Shown: in pieces, positions 9,781 through 22,599 of the stretch
Numbering within the stretch: position 1 is the first letter of the stretch
Layout of the letters: each line of letters opens with the position of its first letter
NCBI GenBank assembly: GCA_013399305.1
Contig: VXAI01000009.1
Location: 1,237,645 to 1,301,644 of the forward strand
Direction of reading: 5' to 3'
From: Rostratula benghalensis
Taxonomy: Eukaryota > Chordata > Aves > Charadriiformes > Rostratulidae
DNA length: 64,000 nucleotides
Position numbers and translations under genes: made by a program
Notes under the pieces: model-generated
What the model was told of the DNA's origin: nothing
What the model saw: the letters and a program-made list of their open reading frames with translations, nothing else
Database searches by the model: none

Positions 9781-12042
9781 GAAACGACAACTTTGCAGCA
9801 AGCAGTATTGCAAGATTATTTTTAAACCTCAGAATTTCTCTCCTTCCTTAGACCTGCAGTGATTTACAGTTTGTAAATCTTTTCCTTTCAGTTCGTAATT
9901 ACAGACATAATTTTCCCTTACAAAACTTGAGGTTCAGCATGATATTTCTATATTTCTGTAACATAAAGTGCTCTTCAGCTACTTCCTATGTAGAGACACA
10001 TTCACCAAATAATCGTTGCTCTAGGAAAATAAAATAGCAAACCAAGGATATTCTCTGCAGAATGTAGGATGCATCACATTCAGTGATTTTAATTCTAAGA
10101 AAAAATATTCTTATTAAAATGGTATCATACACGCAAATATGTTCTCTTCCTGCAATCTGAAAGAATGGGCAATTCTTCTTGCTTTAAATGGCTGTTTTAC
10201 AGATGAAAGCAACTCAGTCCACAACTTAATCTGTTTTAAATCACGCTTGAACCAGGCTGAATGAGTGATGGAATGACAAGATTTCGCGGGGTGGGGGGTG
10301 TGGGAGGGTGGGGGAAGTATCGGTCCAAGAGTCATCTGGCATCTCTGATGCCCCTCCTCTTTCCCCTGCTTTCAGTGCCTGTGATTGTGTGTATGTGGGA
10401 TAGTCATAGGCATCAGAGGGCAGAACGTCTGAATTAATGGCAAAGTTAACATAGCAAAGGTTCTACTTTGGCAAAATGAAATATATAGTAATATTCCTGT
10501 TTAAGACAGAACTATGGACTAGAAAAGCATTAAAGGAGAGACTAGCAGGTAGAGCTGATACTTTTCTCAACATACTACTAGGCATGCACTGAAAAATTCT
10601 TATAGACAGGCAAAAACCCGAGACAAGCCAGAATTTTGTTCTGCCATTACCTCATGCATGATTAGAATAATAATGGGAGATGCCCTAAATGTGGAGAGCA
10701 AGCATGAAGAAACAAGATAGAGCAATGCTATCATATGCAAAGCTCTGCAAAACCCAGGTGGAAGATAAGAACAATGTTCACATTCTCCAAAGACTCCTCA
10801 TCCAGTCCTTATCAGAAACAGAAGGCAGCTGAGCAGACTGTACTCAAGTGAGCTCAGCTCACCTTCTATTTGAATGATTTTGGCAGTCCACTGTCACCAA
10901 GGAAGGACAGGTTTTCCAACACAGTAATGCAGAAGAGTTATGTGCTGAAATTAAGGAGGGAGTAAATAGGTCATGGGTGGTACGTCTCTGAATTACGCTG
11001 AGAGGACTACCTAACTACCCACCAGCAGGTTCTTTTGATATGAAAAGTGAAATACTGCCTGCCAGCTAGAGTGGTGGAACTGGTCCACTGTGTGGTGAAA
11101 ACTTCAAGATAGGGATAGGGCTTCAAAACATCCAGAAATGGCCTTGTTTTGCTTATGCTGAAGTTAATGGAAAAGCTTTCTTGGCTTCTGAAGAAGCAAT
11201 TATGTCACACCACTGGTAAGTATTTTAGGGAAGCTCACAGGTGAGAACAGATTTGACTGCTACTGCAGAAGCCAGTGAGGGACAGTCACAAAAACCCTCA
11301 CCAAAGCTCCAAAGCTCCACACAGAACAACACAACTTTTTTTTGTGTGTGTGTGTTCTATATGACACTGAAGTCCTCTGTATCCTCAGGTATCTTTCAGT
11401 GAAGAAGCTAAATTATGATTTATACTGGTTTCTTTGCTAGGGCTATTGCCACTTGGCTAGCTCTGTTGATCTAGAATAAAACCTGGTTGGCTTACAGATT
11501 CAGTGCACTGGGATTTCTTATGCAACAGTGAGTGTCTGATGTGTCTGTCTCAGTGATAAAAGCATTTCAGTATTTTTTCCTGTTTCTCTTATCTAAGAAT
11601 TTAGTAAAGTGAAACCCAGGTCTCAAGATCGCTTCACAACGCATAAACCACAGAGCCTTTAGTCTCCTTTAGCAATATAAATAATGGTAACACATTATTT
11701 GTAATCCTTGACTTTCCAATATGAAACCTTCATTATACATTGTTTTAAGCTAATGTGCCTAGAGTGATGAAATTAGTTTGCTTTTGCATATTTCCAAGTA
11801 TAAAAAATATGCCTTGGTCACAACCTGAATTTTGACAAATAGTGTCAAAGGTAGCTCCCTCTGAAGAGGACAACATCTCAAAAAATGTCTGTGCTGTTAG
11901 GTTCCTTTTGGGTATCTTGTCCCACCCAGGAAAGCCTAATCCAAAACAGGCATGAAAATAAGTGGTCCAGAGTCTGCTTTACAAAAAAAGAACTTGCACT
12001 GTAATGCATACTAGTCCCAAAGCTTGGAGGAGTAATGAAAGG
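9777..12042. other. Gene-free AT-rich DNA
   Basis: CpG-poor intergenic-type sequence with no recognisable exon, RNA gene or transposon. The only structured item seen is the G-rich run at 10288-10314 (listed separately). Open frames are short and without similarity to known proteins. Confidence 0.5.
10288..10314 (+). other. G-quadruplex-forming motif
   Basis: Five G runs of 4, 6, 3, 3 and 5 bases with loops of 1, 3, 1 and 1 bases. This fits the G-quadruplex pattern and stands alone in CpG-poor DNA rather than in an island. Confidence 0.6.
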
Positions 12043-12138
12043 GAGATGGCATATTCTGAAAGTTCTCTGCCTAGACTCCTTCCCTGGCTGGAGATGGCAT
12101 ATTCTGGAAGTTCTCTGCCTAGACTCCTTCCCTGGCTG
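12043..12138. repeat. 48-bp tandem duplication
   Basis: Two head-to-tail copies (12043-12090 and 12091-12138) beginning GAGATGGCATATTCTG. They differ at a single base (A/G after ATTCTG). The near identity implies a recent duplication. The unit length is a multiple of three, so an accidental frame repeats the same 16 residues. Confidence 0.95.
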
Positions 12139-12354
12139 AAGTGAGAAAACCTTTGGGCGCTCATTTCAAACGATGAGCTGTAGCAATGAAAACCAGGCTT
12201 TCATGAAGGGGTAAGGCCCCTGAGGACGTTTGAGGATATTACAGCTTAGATAAAAATTCTGTTTGCTGCTGCAGGTGCAGGAAAGATGTGGGGAGGGTGT
12301 AAGTATTCAAAAGTTCACTGAGACCAGAACATTAACCTTAAAACAACGGTTAGA

Positions 12355-12650
12355 CTTAGAGAAAAGGTGTATAGAAAAGACCAGGTCAAATCAGACCAGT
12401 AGCTCATATAACTCCGTACCTGTTCTTCTGACAACAGTACTACCTACTGCTTCTAAAACAAGGTTCTCAAAGTAGGTAAGTATAGAATAATTGGCTCAGA
12501 AAAGATTTTTCTGAATCATGTCTAGTAGCTTTCTGAAATTCATTACTTTGACATTCCCAGGGGTATCTTGTGGCAATGAATCACACCACTAATTTGTGAC
12601 ATGATTCACATTTGGCAGTTTAAGGTCCTTCCTTTCCCGAGCTCTTAAAC
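12355..12650 (-). mobile_element. Old CR1-type LINE 3' fragment (antisense)
   Basis: On the plus strand the order of recognisable words is that of a reverse-complemented ancient amniote CR1 3' region. A segment at about 12380-12470 (TCAGACCAGTAGCTCAT and CTTCTGACAACAG) resembles the CR1 3' end. A later segment at about 12540-12640 (TTCATTACTTTG, CTTGTGGCAATGAATC) resembles the region around the end of the reverse transcriptase frame. Divergence is high and no coding capacity remains. The call comes from remembered consensus features and is unaligned. Confidence 0.5.
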
Positions 12651-15600
12651 AGGCCGACTCCACAGGGCAACTTTCTTTGTGGAGTTACATTAAAGTTAGG
12701 CTTGCCCTTTCTTGCAGTATGTTTTGTATGTTGGAATCACTTCCACCATCATCTTCCCATGCAGTTTTTCTAATGTAACCTTTTTTCCAGAAGCTGCAGA
12801 GAGTGAGGGGACCTGGAGAAGCCACTCTTCTTCCTGGTGACTCAGTAAGCAACACTGTAAGATCCAAAGACCTGCTCCTATTTCTAACGTCCTCATTGCT
12901 GTTATTATCTCAGTTTGGAGCATGTGATATACATCACTATTTTGACCAGGACAAACATTAGCCTGAAGAGCCAATATGTAGCCTGAAGAAAAAAGAATGG
13001 GAAGATTTTATGAATCTTAGTTGGAAGTATCAACATCTGCCTGTTTAATTTACATAGCAACTGGAAAGAAAAGTCTGTGCCACAATCCAAACGCCTTTTT
13101 CTCCCTTCATGATGCTCTTAGGAATGTATTGGTTTTTAATTCATTGCAAATACAACCAGTACCTTCCATTTTGTTCCCTCTTATGCACTCCATTTCTACC
13201 ACAATCCAGAACTGACATTTTAGTTATATTTATTCAAGGAATATGAGAGGCTTTTCCAGTATATGAAATCAATGAAGTGTGTTTTTCCCAGGCAGTAACA
13301 AAGAGGTTGAGATGACACAGTCACAGTCTACATGTAACGAAGAAAAGATTTCCTGTACCAGATGTCTCTTTAATTTAGGAGGAAAAAACCCATAATGACA
13401 CCTTACAGCTGAAAGCTTAGGCTAGGCAAAGTCCATTAGAAATAAGGTGCAAATCTTTAGTAGTGAAGGCGTAAAAGTGGTACGATAGATCCTCCATCAC
13501 TTTAACTCAAAGGTGTATGTCTCTATGGAGCATGGACAGAAACCTGATTTTGAAATTACTGGGTGACATATGGTGGCCTGCTGCACACAGGCAGTAAGGC
13601 AACAGATACACACTGGCCCCTTCTCGTCTCAGTTTCTGTGACTCTGAGGAATCCTAGGCCAAAGTCTCTTTGTCCTTTCAAGGACTCAACACTCTCCTGT
13701 TCAGAAAAGGTATTACTGGAGATCAAGAATATTGACTACTGAATTACAAAGCTAACACCAATAACCCAAGATCTGCATTTATGCTATCCCCAACTTGAAT
13801 TCCATGTAGAAAGAAGTTTGCAAACCTTTTACCCTCAGAAAACTCTGAAACAGTGAATAGAAACAAGTGTTTCAATTAAAGAAAAATACTTCTGTCTCTA
13901 TGTTAATGCTCAAAATACAAGGGGACACTGCTTCTCTATACTAACTGTGTCATCTGTCACATCTGTCTGGTCAACAAGCCAAAGAATCAATTCCCAGCCA
14001 CCTTCCTTTCCAAGGAAAGGCATTTCTCACTTCAGCATATTCTACTGACAAGTACATCATCATCAGCCACCTGTATTTCATAGCATGTGAAATCCTGGGG
14101 CCTTTCCAATCCAAGAACCAAACATGGGTTTCTCAACATAAGAACCCAAACCAAGTCACACACACACATGAAGGTACTGAAATCCTAATTGCCACTGAAA
14201 AGTCCACCCCACCTCCCAAAAAAAAAATAATAATAATAAAAAAATCTCCATAGTGCCTGCTATAATCAGCTACAGTGCTCCAGTACTGAGACAAGTTCCT
14301 TGATGGTCTAAGTCTGCCTGGAAAAAGCAGATGCATGGTGGAAACACGAGGCAGCTCATCTTTCATAGTCTCTTTCCAAGCTACAGTTAGTCTGGGCTGT
14401 TTGGGTTCGTGACACAAGAGGGAGAAGCCTCCAGAGAGCTTGGACCACCGGTCTATTGCTGGAACGAAGACACTGCCGCAGCTGCCCCTATGTACCCTGT
14501 GGGTATTTTCCAATCTAACCACTTCTGCAGGGAAAGAGGGAAGGAGAGGGATAGGACTGCTGGCAGTTTATGCTGGTGTACCAGGAGCTGACCGAGGCTG
14601 ACACCTTGACAGGCTGCTGCAATGAGCCTTTAACATCACTTATAAAAGGGGTTCTTCAGACCCCGTGCAGTCAGGGAATGGAGAAATCCCAACTAATCCG
14701 AAACTTGTTTTTCACTTTAGCCTTTTATGCTAAGAATGAGACAGCCTTTTCTTATTCAATTCCAGTTTCACATCCAGAGCAACACTACTGAAATAAGATT
14801 GGAAGGCTGCTTTTGGGTGTCTTTGCTACACAATAATACTTCCAATAAAGAGACTTAAAAGTCACAGAGAGAGAGCCACATGGTGCTTTCCATGGAAAAG
14901 GTGTGACCTGCCTCCAAGGTAGAGCATTACTAGACTCAGGTTAATTAAAAAACACGGTTAGAGACTTGAGATATTAGAGATATGGACTACATGAGATATC
15001 TCAATGACTCAGTTGATATATTCAGACTGTGGAGTAGTCACAGCCACATTTTTCAAATGCCTCCAACTCTCAATCAAGCAGTAAAAATATAACAAGCCTT
15101 ATTCAATGCCTTCAGAAAACATGAAACCAAGTGCACCTTCTTTTCCCATTGCAGAGATCCTTTTAATTTTTGCCACTCTGCTGTCACAACCTTAGCAGAT
15201 AATAGAGGAAGGAGACAGCATAAAAAAAAATGCAGGTGGTAGTAATGGGAACTTAAATGGCTACAGAGAAAGAGGAAGATGCGAAAACAAAGAAAAAACA
15301 TAAAAAGCCAGAGAAAATAGAGAGGAGGCTGGAGGGTATGGAAGAACTGGAAGATAGTGGTTGTGCTGAAGGGTAGAATTTTTCCTGAATATTTGACACC
15401 ATAGAAAGGCCTTTCATGTAAATAGGTAATTGGATACTTATTTATTACAAGCAGTCTCTATTATCTTCTTAACCCCTGTGGAAACCTCCCACAAAGTGGG
15501 ATTTCACCGTGTATTCTTCCGTGCACTGAAAACGACTGAAAAACCCACTATGATCAGCAATGGAATGAATTTCTGTGTTCTCCATGTGTGAACACGTCAC

Positions 15601-16460
15601 ACATAGGATCTGTGATGTTTCCTATTTCTGGTGCAAAGGTGGTGATGATGATGTAAAGTAAAGTGGGGCTTAATCATCTCACTGCAGTGCCTAAACCTCA
15701 GAAACAGCCCCAGCCTCAAACAGAGAAAAAGAGGGAGAAAAAGGGTAGATCTTAAGGAGGAAACTGAGTCAGAGGGAGTTGAAGAAACAAGCTCAAGGCT
15801 CTTCTGGAAATCTGTAGCACGACAGGGAAGGAGAAAGCAGCCTGCCAAACCACGCAGCTAACGTCTCAGTCACAAGTCTCTCCTTCCTCTCTTTGCTCTC
15901 AAATCCCTATAAGCAGCAGGAGCAGCGTAACAGAAACAAAAGATGTAGTATGCTCTCACTGACCCCCAGCCTGAAGAGGCCTCTCAGCTCCAATTCCACT
16001 TTATAGAAGTGTGATTTCATAGGGGTCCGAGAATATGTCATGGTTGCCTGAGGGGCATAACAGGGGATGGAGAGAAAGGATGGGGGAGCAGCCAGGTCCT
16101 ACCTACTGTTAGTATGAAATATAGACAGCATTTCAGCTGGGATTGATTTCTTCCACAGTCCAACAGCTGACAGCCTTCACTCTGGCTTTTTAACTCCGGA
16201 GTATGTTTTTGAGTGTTTTAGCCAAGTGTTTGTCCCCCTGTTCCCTGCAGCCCCCCTCAGCATGAGGAGAATCTGATGCCCCAAGGTGCAGTGAGAGCTG
16301 GGAGCACAGACAGATCACAAGATACAGCCTCAAGAGACCCCGATTCTGGGTGGGACAGAGCTCCCGTTGCAGACAGGGGACAGGCTCTGACGTGATGGAG
16401 ACCTGAATTACTTCTGAATTTAAAATCCTCAGATGACTTGTTTTAGGACACTCTGGTTTC
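12651..16460. other. Gene-free AT-rich DNA
   Basis: No recognisable gene. Minor items are a TATAAAAG word at about 14641 followed by a G-rich stretch, and an A-rich tract at about 14217-14242. Short open frames (for example minus 14133-14522, minus 15597-15848) carry low-complexity His, Phe or Ser text and are not supported. Confidence 0.5.
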
Positions 16461-16510
16461 CAAATAATACCTTGTTCTGATTGTTTACAAATAATACCTT
16501 GTTCTGATTT
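16461..16510. repeat. 27-bp tandem duplication
   Basis: The word CAAATAATACCTTGTTCTG occurs at 16461 and again at 16488, giving a head-to-tail repeat of period 27, with the second copy truncated. Confidence 0.9.
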
Positions 16511-16673
16511 TGCTTCTTAAAGTCAGCTTGGACAGGAGTGAGGAAATTTTGGAGCAAAAATAAACCAGCACTTTTGAAACAAGGGTAAAGGATTTGGAAA
16601 AAGTGGTGTGAAGAGGTGATAGGTAATTTTGCAAACAGTCAGATGAAAAACTATAGAGGTGATTTTTTGTGGG

Positions 16674-16701
16674 NNNNNNNNNNNNNNNNNNNNNNNNNNN
16701 N
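16674..16701. other. Assembly gap (28 N)
   Basis: Twenty-eight N bases interrupt the sequence after a T/G-rich stretch. The true length is unknown, and a simple repeat or GC-rich piece may be missing. Confidence 0.99.
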
Positions 16702-17329
16702 TTTTAAATCAAATTATTTAGAAGTGCTGGTTTATTTTACATATTCACTGCACTGAACTTTCTCTGGAGATTAAAATTTCACTGGCATCAACTAAAGGCA
16801 AATAATTTCACACATCTTCAATATTAAAACAACCTGATTTGCACAATAACAAAATGCCTGCTTCTATAGCACAGAAACGGCTTTTTAGTATTCCAGCTTC
16901 TAACACCCTGAATGTATGTATCTCCACAGATACACAGAAGCAAATGTAGGACGTAGGGGATAACAGCATTTACTGCTGATTCAAGGTTAGCTTCTATATG
17001 AGAGAAGAAGGGGAAATAAATAACTGATTTTCTTCCAGTTTTTTTTCCAGTGTCTAGGCTTGTTTTCTTTGTGTACATATCTGAAAAAAATGTAGCTCTG
17101 ATTTGGAAATGCAATCACAACGTAGGATCTTTCACATGTAGTCGTACAAGGGCACAATAGTAGAGCAAGTTTATCAAATTATGCTTAATTTTAAAACATA
17201 AAAAGCAGCATGTCACTGGAAGTATTTCTTGTGTATCTACTAAGAACGTTTTAAGGGGAAAAGGGTTAAAATTGTAAGGATATTGAAGAATTCATCTTAT
17301 TTTAAGCAAAAATCTATTGAACAGCAAAA

Positions 17330-18000
17330 TAAAAGGTATTGTGCTGTGTGTTCCTGCTTAAAACTGAGAACAACACTGGAGCATCGCAGTTAATTAGCTC
17401 CAGTCAACACTAGATGCTTTACAACGTTTCTCACATTGGTGCTTCATCTGGGCTTCAGAATAAACATTTCCCACACTCTGCATGAAGAAAATAACCAGAA
17501 AATACATAGCTTAGTCATTCAAAATATGGAGGCATTTCAGACAGTCCTTCTCGCACGAGGGAAGAGATTTAAAATTATTTCCATAAAAACAGAGATTAAA
17601 CCACTGAACAGTGTGGCTTGTAATCCTACTTGCTTAGCATTTGTGTGTGTGTGTGGTTAATATCTATTCTTAATCATCAAATCATACATATTGCTTTTAA
17701 AAAGATCTTTCAGCCTTTCTGTATTTATTGCAATTTTTGTGTACTTTAGGTATCTGTTATGCAAGAGAATGGTCTGCTCTGTAAAGGCATCATATAAAAA
17801 TCTCCATTTAATGCATTACAAATAATGAAGTGCTACATTATAATAATTATTTCCTTATTAACTGAATGCACAGCTGAGTTACCTGTATTAATCATCTACA
17901 CTTTGCTTAATGCCTTTAAATAGCATCTGATTCTCTCTTCTTATTGCAACTGTTCAACTAATGTTCTGGCCCAGAGGAGGCTGCAGAGTTTACTTGCCTA
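17330..18000. other. Candidate conserved noncoding element
   Basis: Transposon-free AT-rich stretch with clustered homeodomain-type words: GTTAATTAGC (about 17389), ATTTAATGCATTAC, ATAATAATTATTTCC and GTATTAATCATC. The density of TAAT cores exceeds that of the surrounding desert. Enhancer function is an inference. Confidence 0.3.
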
Positions 18001-19771
18001 AGGCCAATGACTTGCCACAGAGAAGAACCGTATCTAATGCATGTTATTTTTTTAATATAATTTTGATTGTGCAATATATGTATTAAAAGCTTAAGACTCT
18101 TTGCATCATGCATTTCAAACAGGCATGTAAAATTTACAGTCTCAGAAAGGCACTAAACAGCTTCCCATTTTACCTAACAGCTGAGATGAACTGTCTAAAA
18201 TGCTTTCTTTCCAAAGAAGCAACTGTAACTTCACTTTTGCGAAGAGCACCAAATCCCACCCATGGGTTACTATCAGCAAATACATCAGAATATAATAATA
18301 GCTTTAAAAGTTTTTTGTTTGTTTTTTTTTTTTTTAAATGGGATTTATTAGTCACTGTGTATGTATTTATAAATACATCATTGTTCTTAGGTCAGAGTCA
18401 GTGCTTCCAAGCTCAGATGCATGTTTTTATACCAGGATATATATTACCGAGTGAAACGACAAAAAAAATCTTTTGTCTAAAAAGCCACGCTGAGCGGAGC
18501 AGCTTTCTTGTGAACTTTCTGAATCCTTACAACATATTTTCCTCAGACATTATTTTCTGTTCATTGTTTGTTGCTCCTCGCCTTATAACAGCACATAAGT
18601 AGTAGTAAGACATTTTCTGCCCCTCAGACCCAACCAAACAGGGGCCACTTTTATTGCAAAAGTGAATGGCGTTTGGGGATGGGATTAATTAGGAGGAGGG
18701 AATGCAAGGACTCCTACTTTAAGAGGCAACTACCTCGTATCATTAGTTTGCTCGTTTTTGAAAAAGAAAGCACACAAACCAAAAAAACCCCCCAAAACCA
18801 ACCAACACAAAAAACCCAAACTGTCAAACCCCCTTGCAACAAAAATTGAAAGCAGAATTAAATGCATTTTCAAAGACTGCTCTTTAGTCTCTCTGAAATT
18901 TCATTTGTATTTAATAAACTACTACTACAATAGAGCATATGCCTTCAAATTCTTTAATGCTCCTGTTACAGGAGATATTAAAAACTGACCAGCAGGACAA
19001 TTGTGCCATTCATGTTCATATCTCAATTAAACATTTGTGAATGTAACATTGCTTGCTTGTAAAGACCCCAATGTTCTTAACAGGGAGGGAAATCTTATGA
19101 AAAGTGGTCAATTAAAAACTACGTTGCTGACACTATATTTTAGTAACTGCAATGCCAGTGCTATAATGCCAACTTTGAATATTAAAGTAGTCACAGGATT
19201 GTCTCTGAACTCTCTGTTTCTGAAAGTGAACGTATCTCAGGGGAAGGTCAAATGGTTTAGGTAAAATATTTTAATCCTTTGGACAGACAGTGTTGTAAAG
19301 GGGAATGATGAGAAGTTCTGGAAAGTTGAGATTAGACTTGGGCTCGAGAGGATATACTGCATGAGCAATTTTTTAAGTGAGTTTCAATCACAGCATTTGT
19401 CATCATTTTCAACAGGCAAAACCGTCTTCTGCTAATGAGGAGAGAATCTGGTGCAGTGTGTACAAATGAAAAGAAAAACATTTGAAGAAAAAAAAAATCA
19501 CAAGCACAGAGCAGTCTGTCAAACACTTCTATCTAGAAAATACTGGCACTTAATTCTGGTCGTCTTCATGCTCCTTGGCTGAGGATCAAAATTCTTATTT
19601 GGACAAAACTCTCACAGCTGTCTTTCTCTAGATTTTTGCTTAAGCAGAAGTGACAAGAATTTACCATTTTGTACACCAGCCTGGTTTTCTGCTCTCTCGT
19701 ACAAATTTTAAGCCACTGGCTTCAGCTGAATTATTTTTGGTACACATTATTGAATGTGAAAGAGCTGATCC

Positions 19772-19795
19772 CTTGGATTATACATTTTATTTACA
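19772..19795 (+). repeat. 24-base word, copy 1 (copy 2 at 20355-20378)
   Basis: The word beginning CTTGGATTATACATTTTATT is present identically over 24 bases here and at 20355-20378, in the same orientation and 583 bases apart. Flanks diverge immediately. It may be a relic of a local duplication or two copies of a short dispersed repeat. Confidence 0.85.
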
Positions 19796-22599
19796 TAATG
19801 TAAATGTAACTCTAAGTCTTTTCAAGAAATTACAGCTAATGAAGCCCAGAAAATTTATTGATGGACTGGGGAAAATCTTTCTGCCCTAATCTTCTCTTTT
19901 GTGTGTTACTTATTGTAATAGAATCAATAAAAACAACAGAACTGGGAAAGGAAGCAGAAGAAAGAAAACTCAGAACTGCAGGAAAGTCTATTTTTCCATT
20001 AATGGCTAAGCACGCAGGCACAAAGGCACAGAAGACAGCAGCGCAGGGACGCAATATTCTACACGGAGTACAACTCAGTCAGAATGAAATGAAGGAGCCA
20101 TATCAAATCCGGCTTCGAGTTTTATAATAGTATAAAGGAAATTGCTTTTTTAAACTGTGCTGCATACAATTATCAGAAGAAACCGAAGCAACATAAATTT
20201 TAGTGTTACGAGTAAACAAACAATAAATGAATGAAGGGACATCACACAATAATCTATTTTAGAAAGCTGTCTGACTGGGCCTGATCTTGAAGTCTTGAAG
20301 TTGTTTTGTGCAAGATTTCCATAAATATGGTATTTGGCCGGAAGAACTGCAGCACTTGGATTATACATTTTATTTACAATGTGTACTTGTGTCCAATCAC
20401 TGTGCCTGCAATTCTTTCATTAAAAAGAGAAAGGAATATATTTAACGTTCAACATTTTCTTAAATAAAGCAGGTCTTTTGCCATAGCAAACTATCTCTCT
20501 TCCTGGGAGAAACATCTCTTTTAAGATCGTGCCTTTTTAATGATTTCTCATCAACTTCTTGATTAAGATACCCTTCGTGATAAGATACCCTTAATAAGAT
20601 GGGGAATCAAAGAGAGAGTGATGATAAAATACAGAGCTCATCTATCTTATTTCTATTTATTAACAAGAGACACATGGAGACATGCTCTAGCCACCCTTTA
20701 TTTGGTCAATCAATTCAATGGAACTACCTGCATTGGTTAGGAGAGCAGAATGTTGGTCAAATATGGGCTCAGCTGAACCTTTTAAAGGACCACAGAGGGG
20801 GAGAAAACTCTACAGAAGTGTTTCCCCTGGGGAGAGAGTGATTTATTGGCAAAGCAGAAACATAAAAACTGAATCTAAAATACACAGATCTCATGGAATC
20901 AGCTGAAGTCCAACAAGTTCAGGCACACTGTGAAGATACACTTATGTGCTGAATTTGGTTGGGGAGGGGATGATACCTAGCTTTCTCCCAGGCTTTACTG
21001 CAGACAAAACACCCTCTGAAGGACGCTTTGTTTGATCTCTGGTGGCTGAATATCCACCCTGGGCTTTCTCCATACGTATGGATCTACTGAGACGTGCTGC
21101 TGCTGAATTCAACGAAATTGAGCGCTAACTGTGATTGGGATATGAGGACACATAATTAGCTGTGTTAGAAAACTGACCCTCAGTCTTTCATTAAGATGGA
21201 ATTTTAGCCTGTAAAATATGAATGAGTAAAGACATTTTAATCAGGAAAATAAAATAACCAAATGATTCTTCTCTGTTGTTATTTTTACACTGCAGTGAGA
21301 CAATGGTAGGGAAAGTCACTTTAGGTGATATCACTTAATTAGGAAAAGCATCCTAATCAGATCCCCCTCCAATTGCAATAACTGTAGGGAGTCAAGTACA
21401 TTTCTCTATCAAAGTAGCAAGCTGCAGTGAAGTATAGATATTGATATTTTAAATTGTGATACAAAAGCAATAGCAGAGAAGGTACAAACACTAGGAAAGG
21501 GAATGTGTATTCTCTATATTCCCAGTTTTAGGATTGCCTCTGAGAAATAGATGCTACAGCTCTTCTGACCTCCATTTACTAAAATAATGTCAGGTTCAGT
21601 ACTTCTGTAAGCAGGACTCAATGGCTAATGAGGGCCATGGTACATAGACAACGCCCATCGGTGACTCACAAAGAGTAACCAAGACCACCTCAGTCCTTGC
21701 ATTTTCCTGATATTTCTGTCCATTTCATTTGGTATTGCATACGGGAAACCTGGGGCAGGATATGGACACAGAGAAGATCTCTCACTGGAAGGACCAAGTC
21801 TGTGTTGGAAGGTCCAGATGTAGTTAGCAGCTATACCGCCTGCTGCTTTTGGAAGCACAGTATCCCCAAATCCTGTGATTCGATGCAGTCCCTTTTTTGG
21901 TGATTGTAGATTAATGGTATAGTTAAGCCTTCTATATTTATAAGTATGCTTACAGTTTCCCTCTCTACATTTATCTCCAATACCATGAGTGCCTATTAAT
22001 GATAGCATTCCACACCATTCAATTCTTTGCATAGGAAAAGTAGCTTTGGCTCACAGTGCCTGGTACTCTGCCTTCTGCACGGGACTAATGCAAAGCCCAG
22101 GAACTTCGGAAATCCCCTTCAATTTCAGAGTAAATCTTAGGGTTTATTTCAGTGAAATGGGTTTTCAGTGAGGCACCTCCTCCCTAACTACAAGTAGCCA
22201 TACATAATGAAAGCCATACAGAATAGGAAGGGAAATAAATACTAAAGTACTACCAATTACATGCAATTAGCTGCATTGCCAACACCAGTCATTGAAAAGT
22301 TACAAAACAGGCTTTAAAATAACCATTTTTAACATATGTGTAGGATCCTGTTTATGCATTTATTAAATTTGAGCATTTGGTTCCCCCCTCCTCAGTTTTT
22401 CTAAACAAACAGCAGTTAGTAACTCCAGGATTACTTTGGGAAAAAAAAAAAAAAAATCAATGTCATACATTGGCTACACAGTGTATGGCAGATTTAAATA
22501 AATAAATAAATAATTTGATAAGGCTCTTCACCAAAGGCTCCAACGTGAAGCTTCCCTGGTATAAGAGGGTAGGTTCTCTGCTTAAAGGACAAGAATAAA

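Larger units (their letters stand above)
16702..22595. other. Gene-desert DNA with regulatory-looking patches
   Basis: AT-rich DNA with no recognisable exon. A CNE-like block lies at about 17330-18000 and a repeated 24-base word occurs at 19772 and 20355. There is an A run at about 22441-22456 and an (AAAT)n stretch at about 22496-22514. The 164-codon frame at 18108-18602 is Phe/Ser/Leu-rich with no known domain. A frame of that length is expected about once by chance in a window of this size and composition. Confidence 0.45.

Noticed and set aside
14636..14675. TATAAAAG followed by G-rich DNA, possible promoter
   Set aside because: It is an isolated motif in CpG-poor DNA without initiator, exon or other promoter evidence.
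18108..18602. 164-codon plus-strand frame
   Set aside because: It is Phe/Ser/Leu-rich and includes a T-run-encoded poly-Phe stretch. A frame of this length is expected about once by chance.
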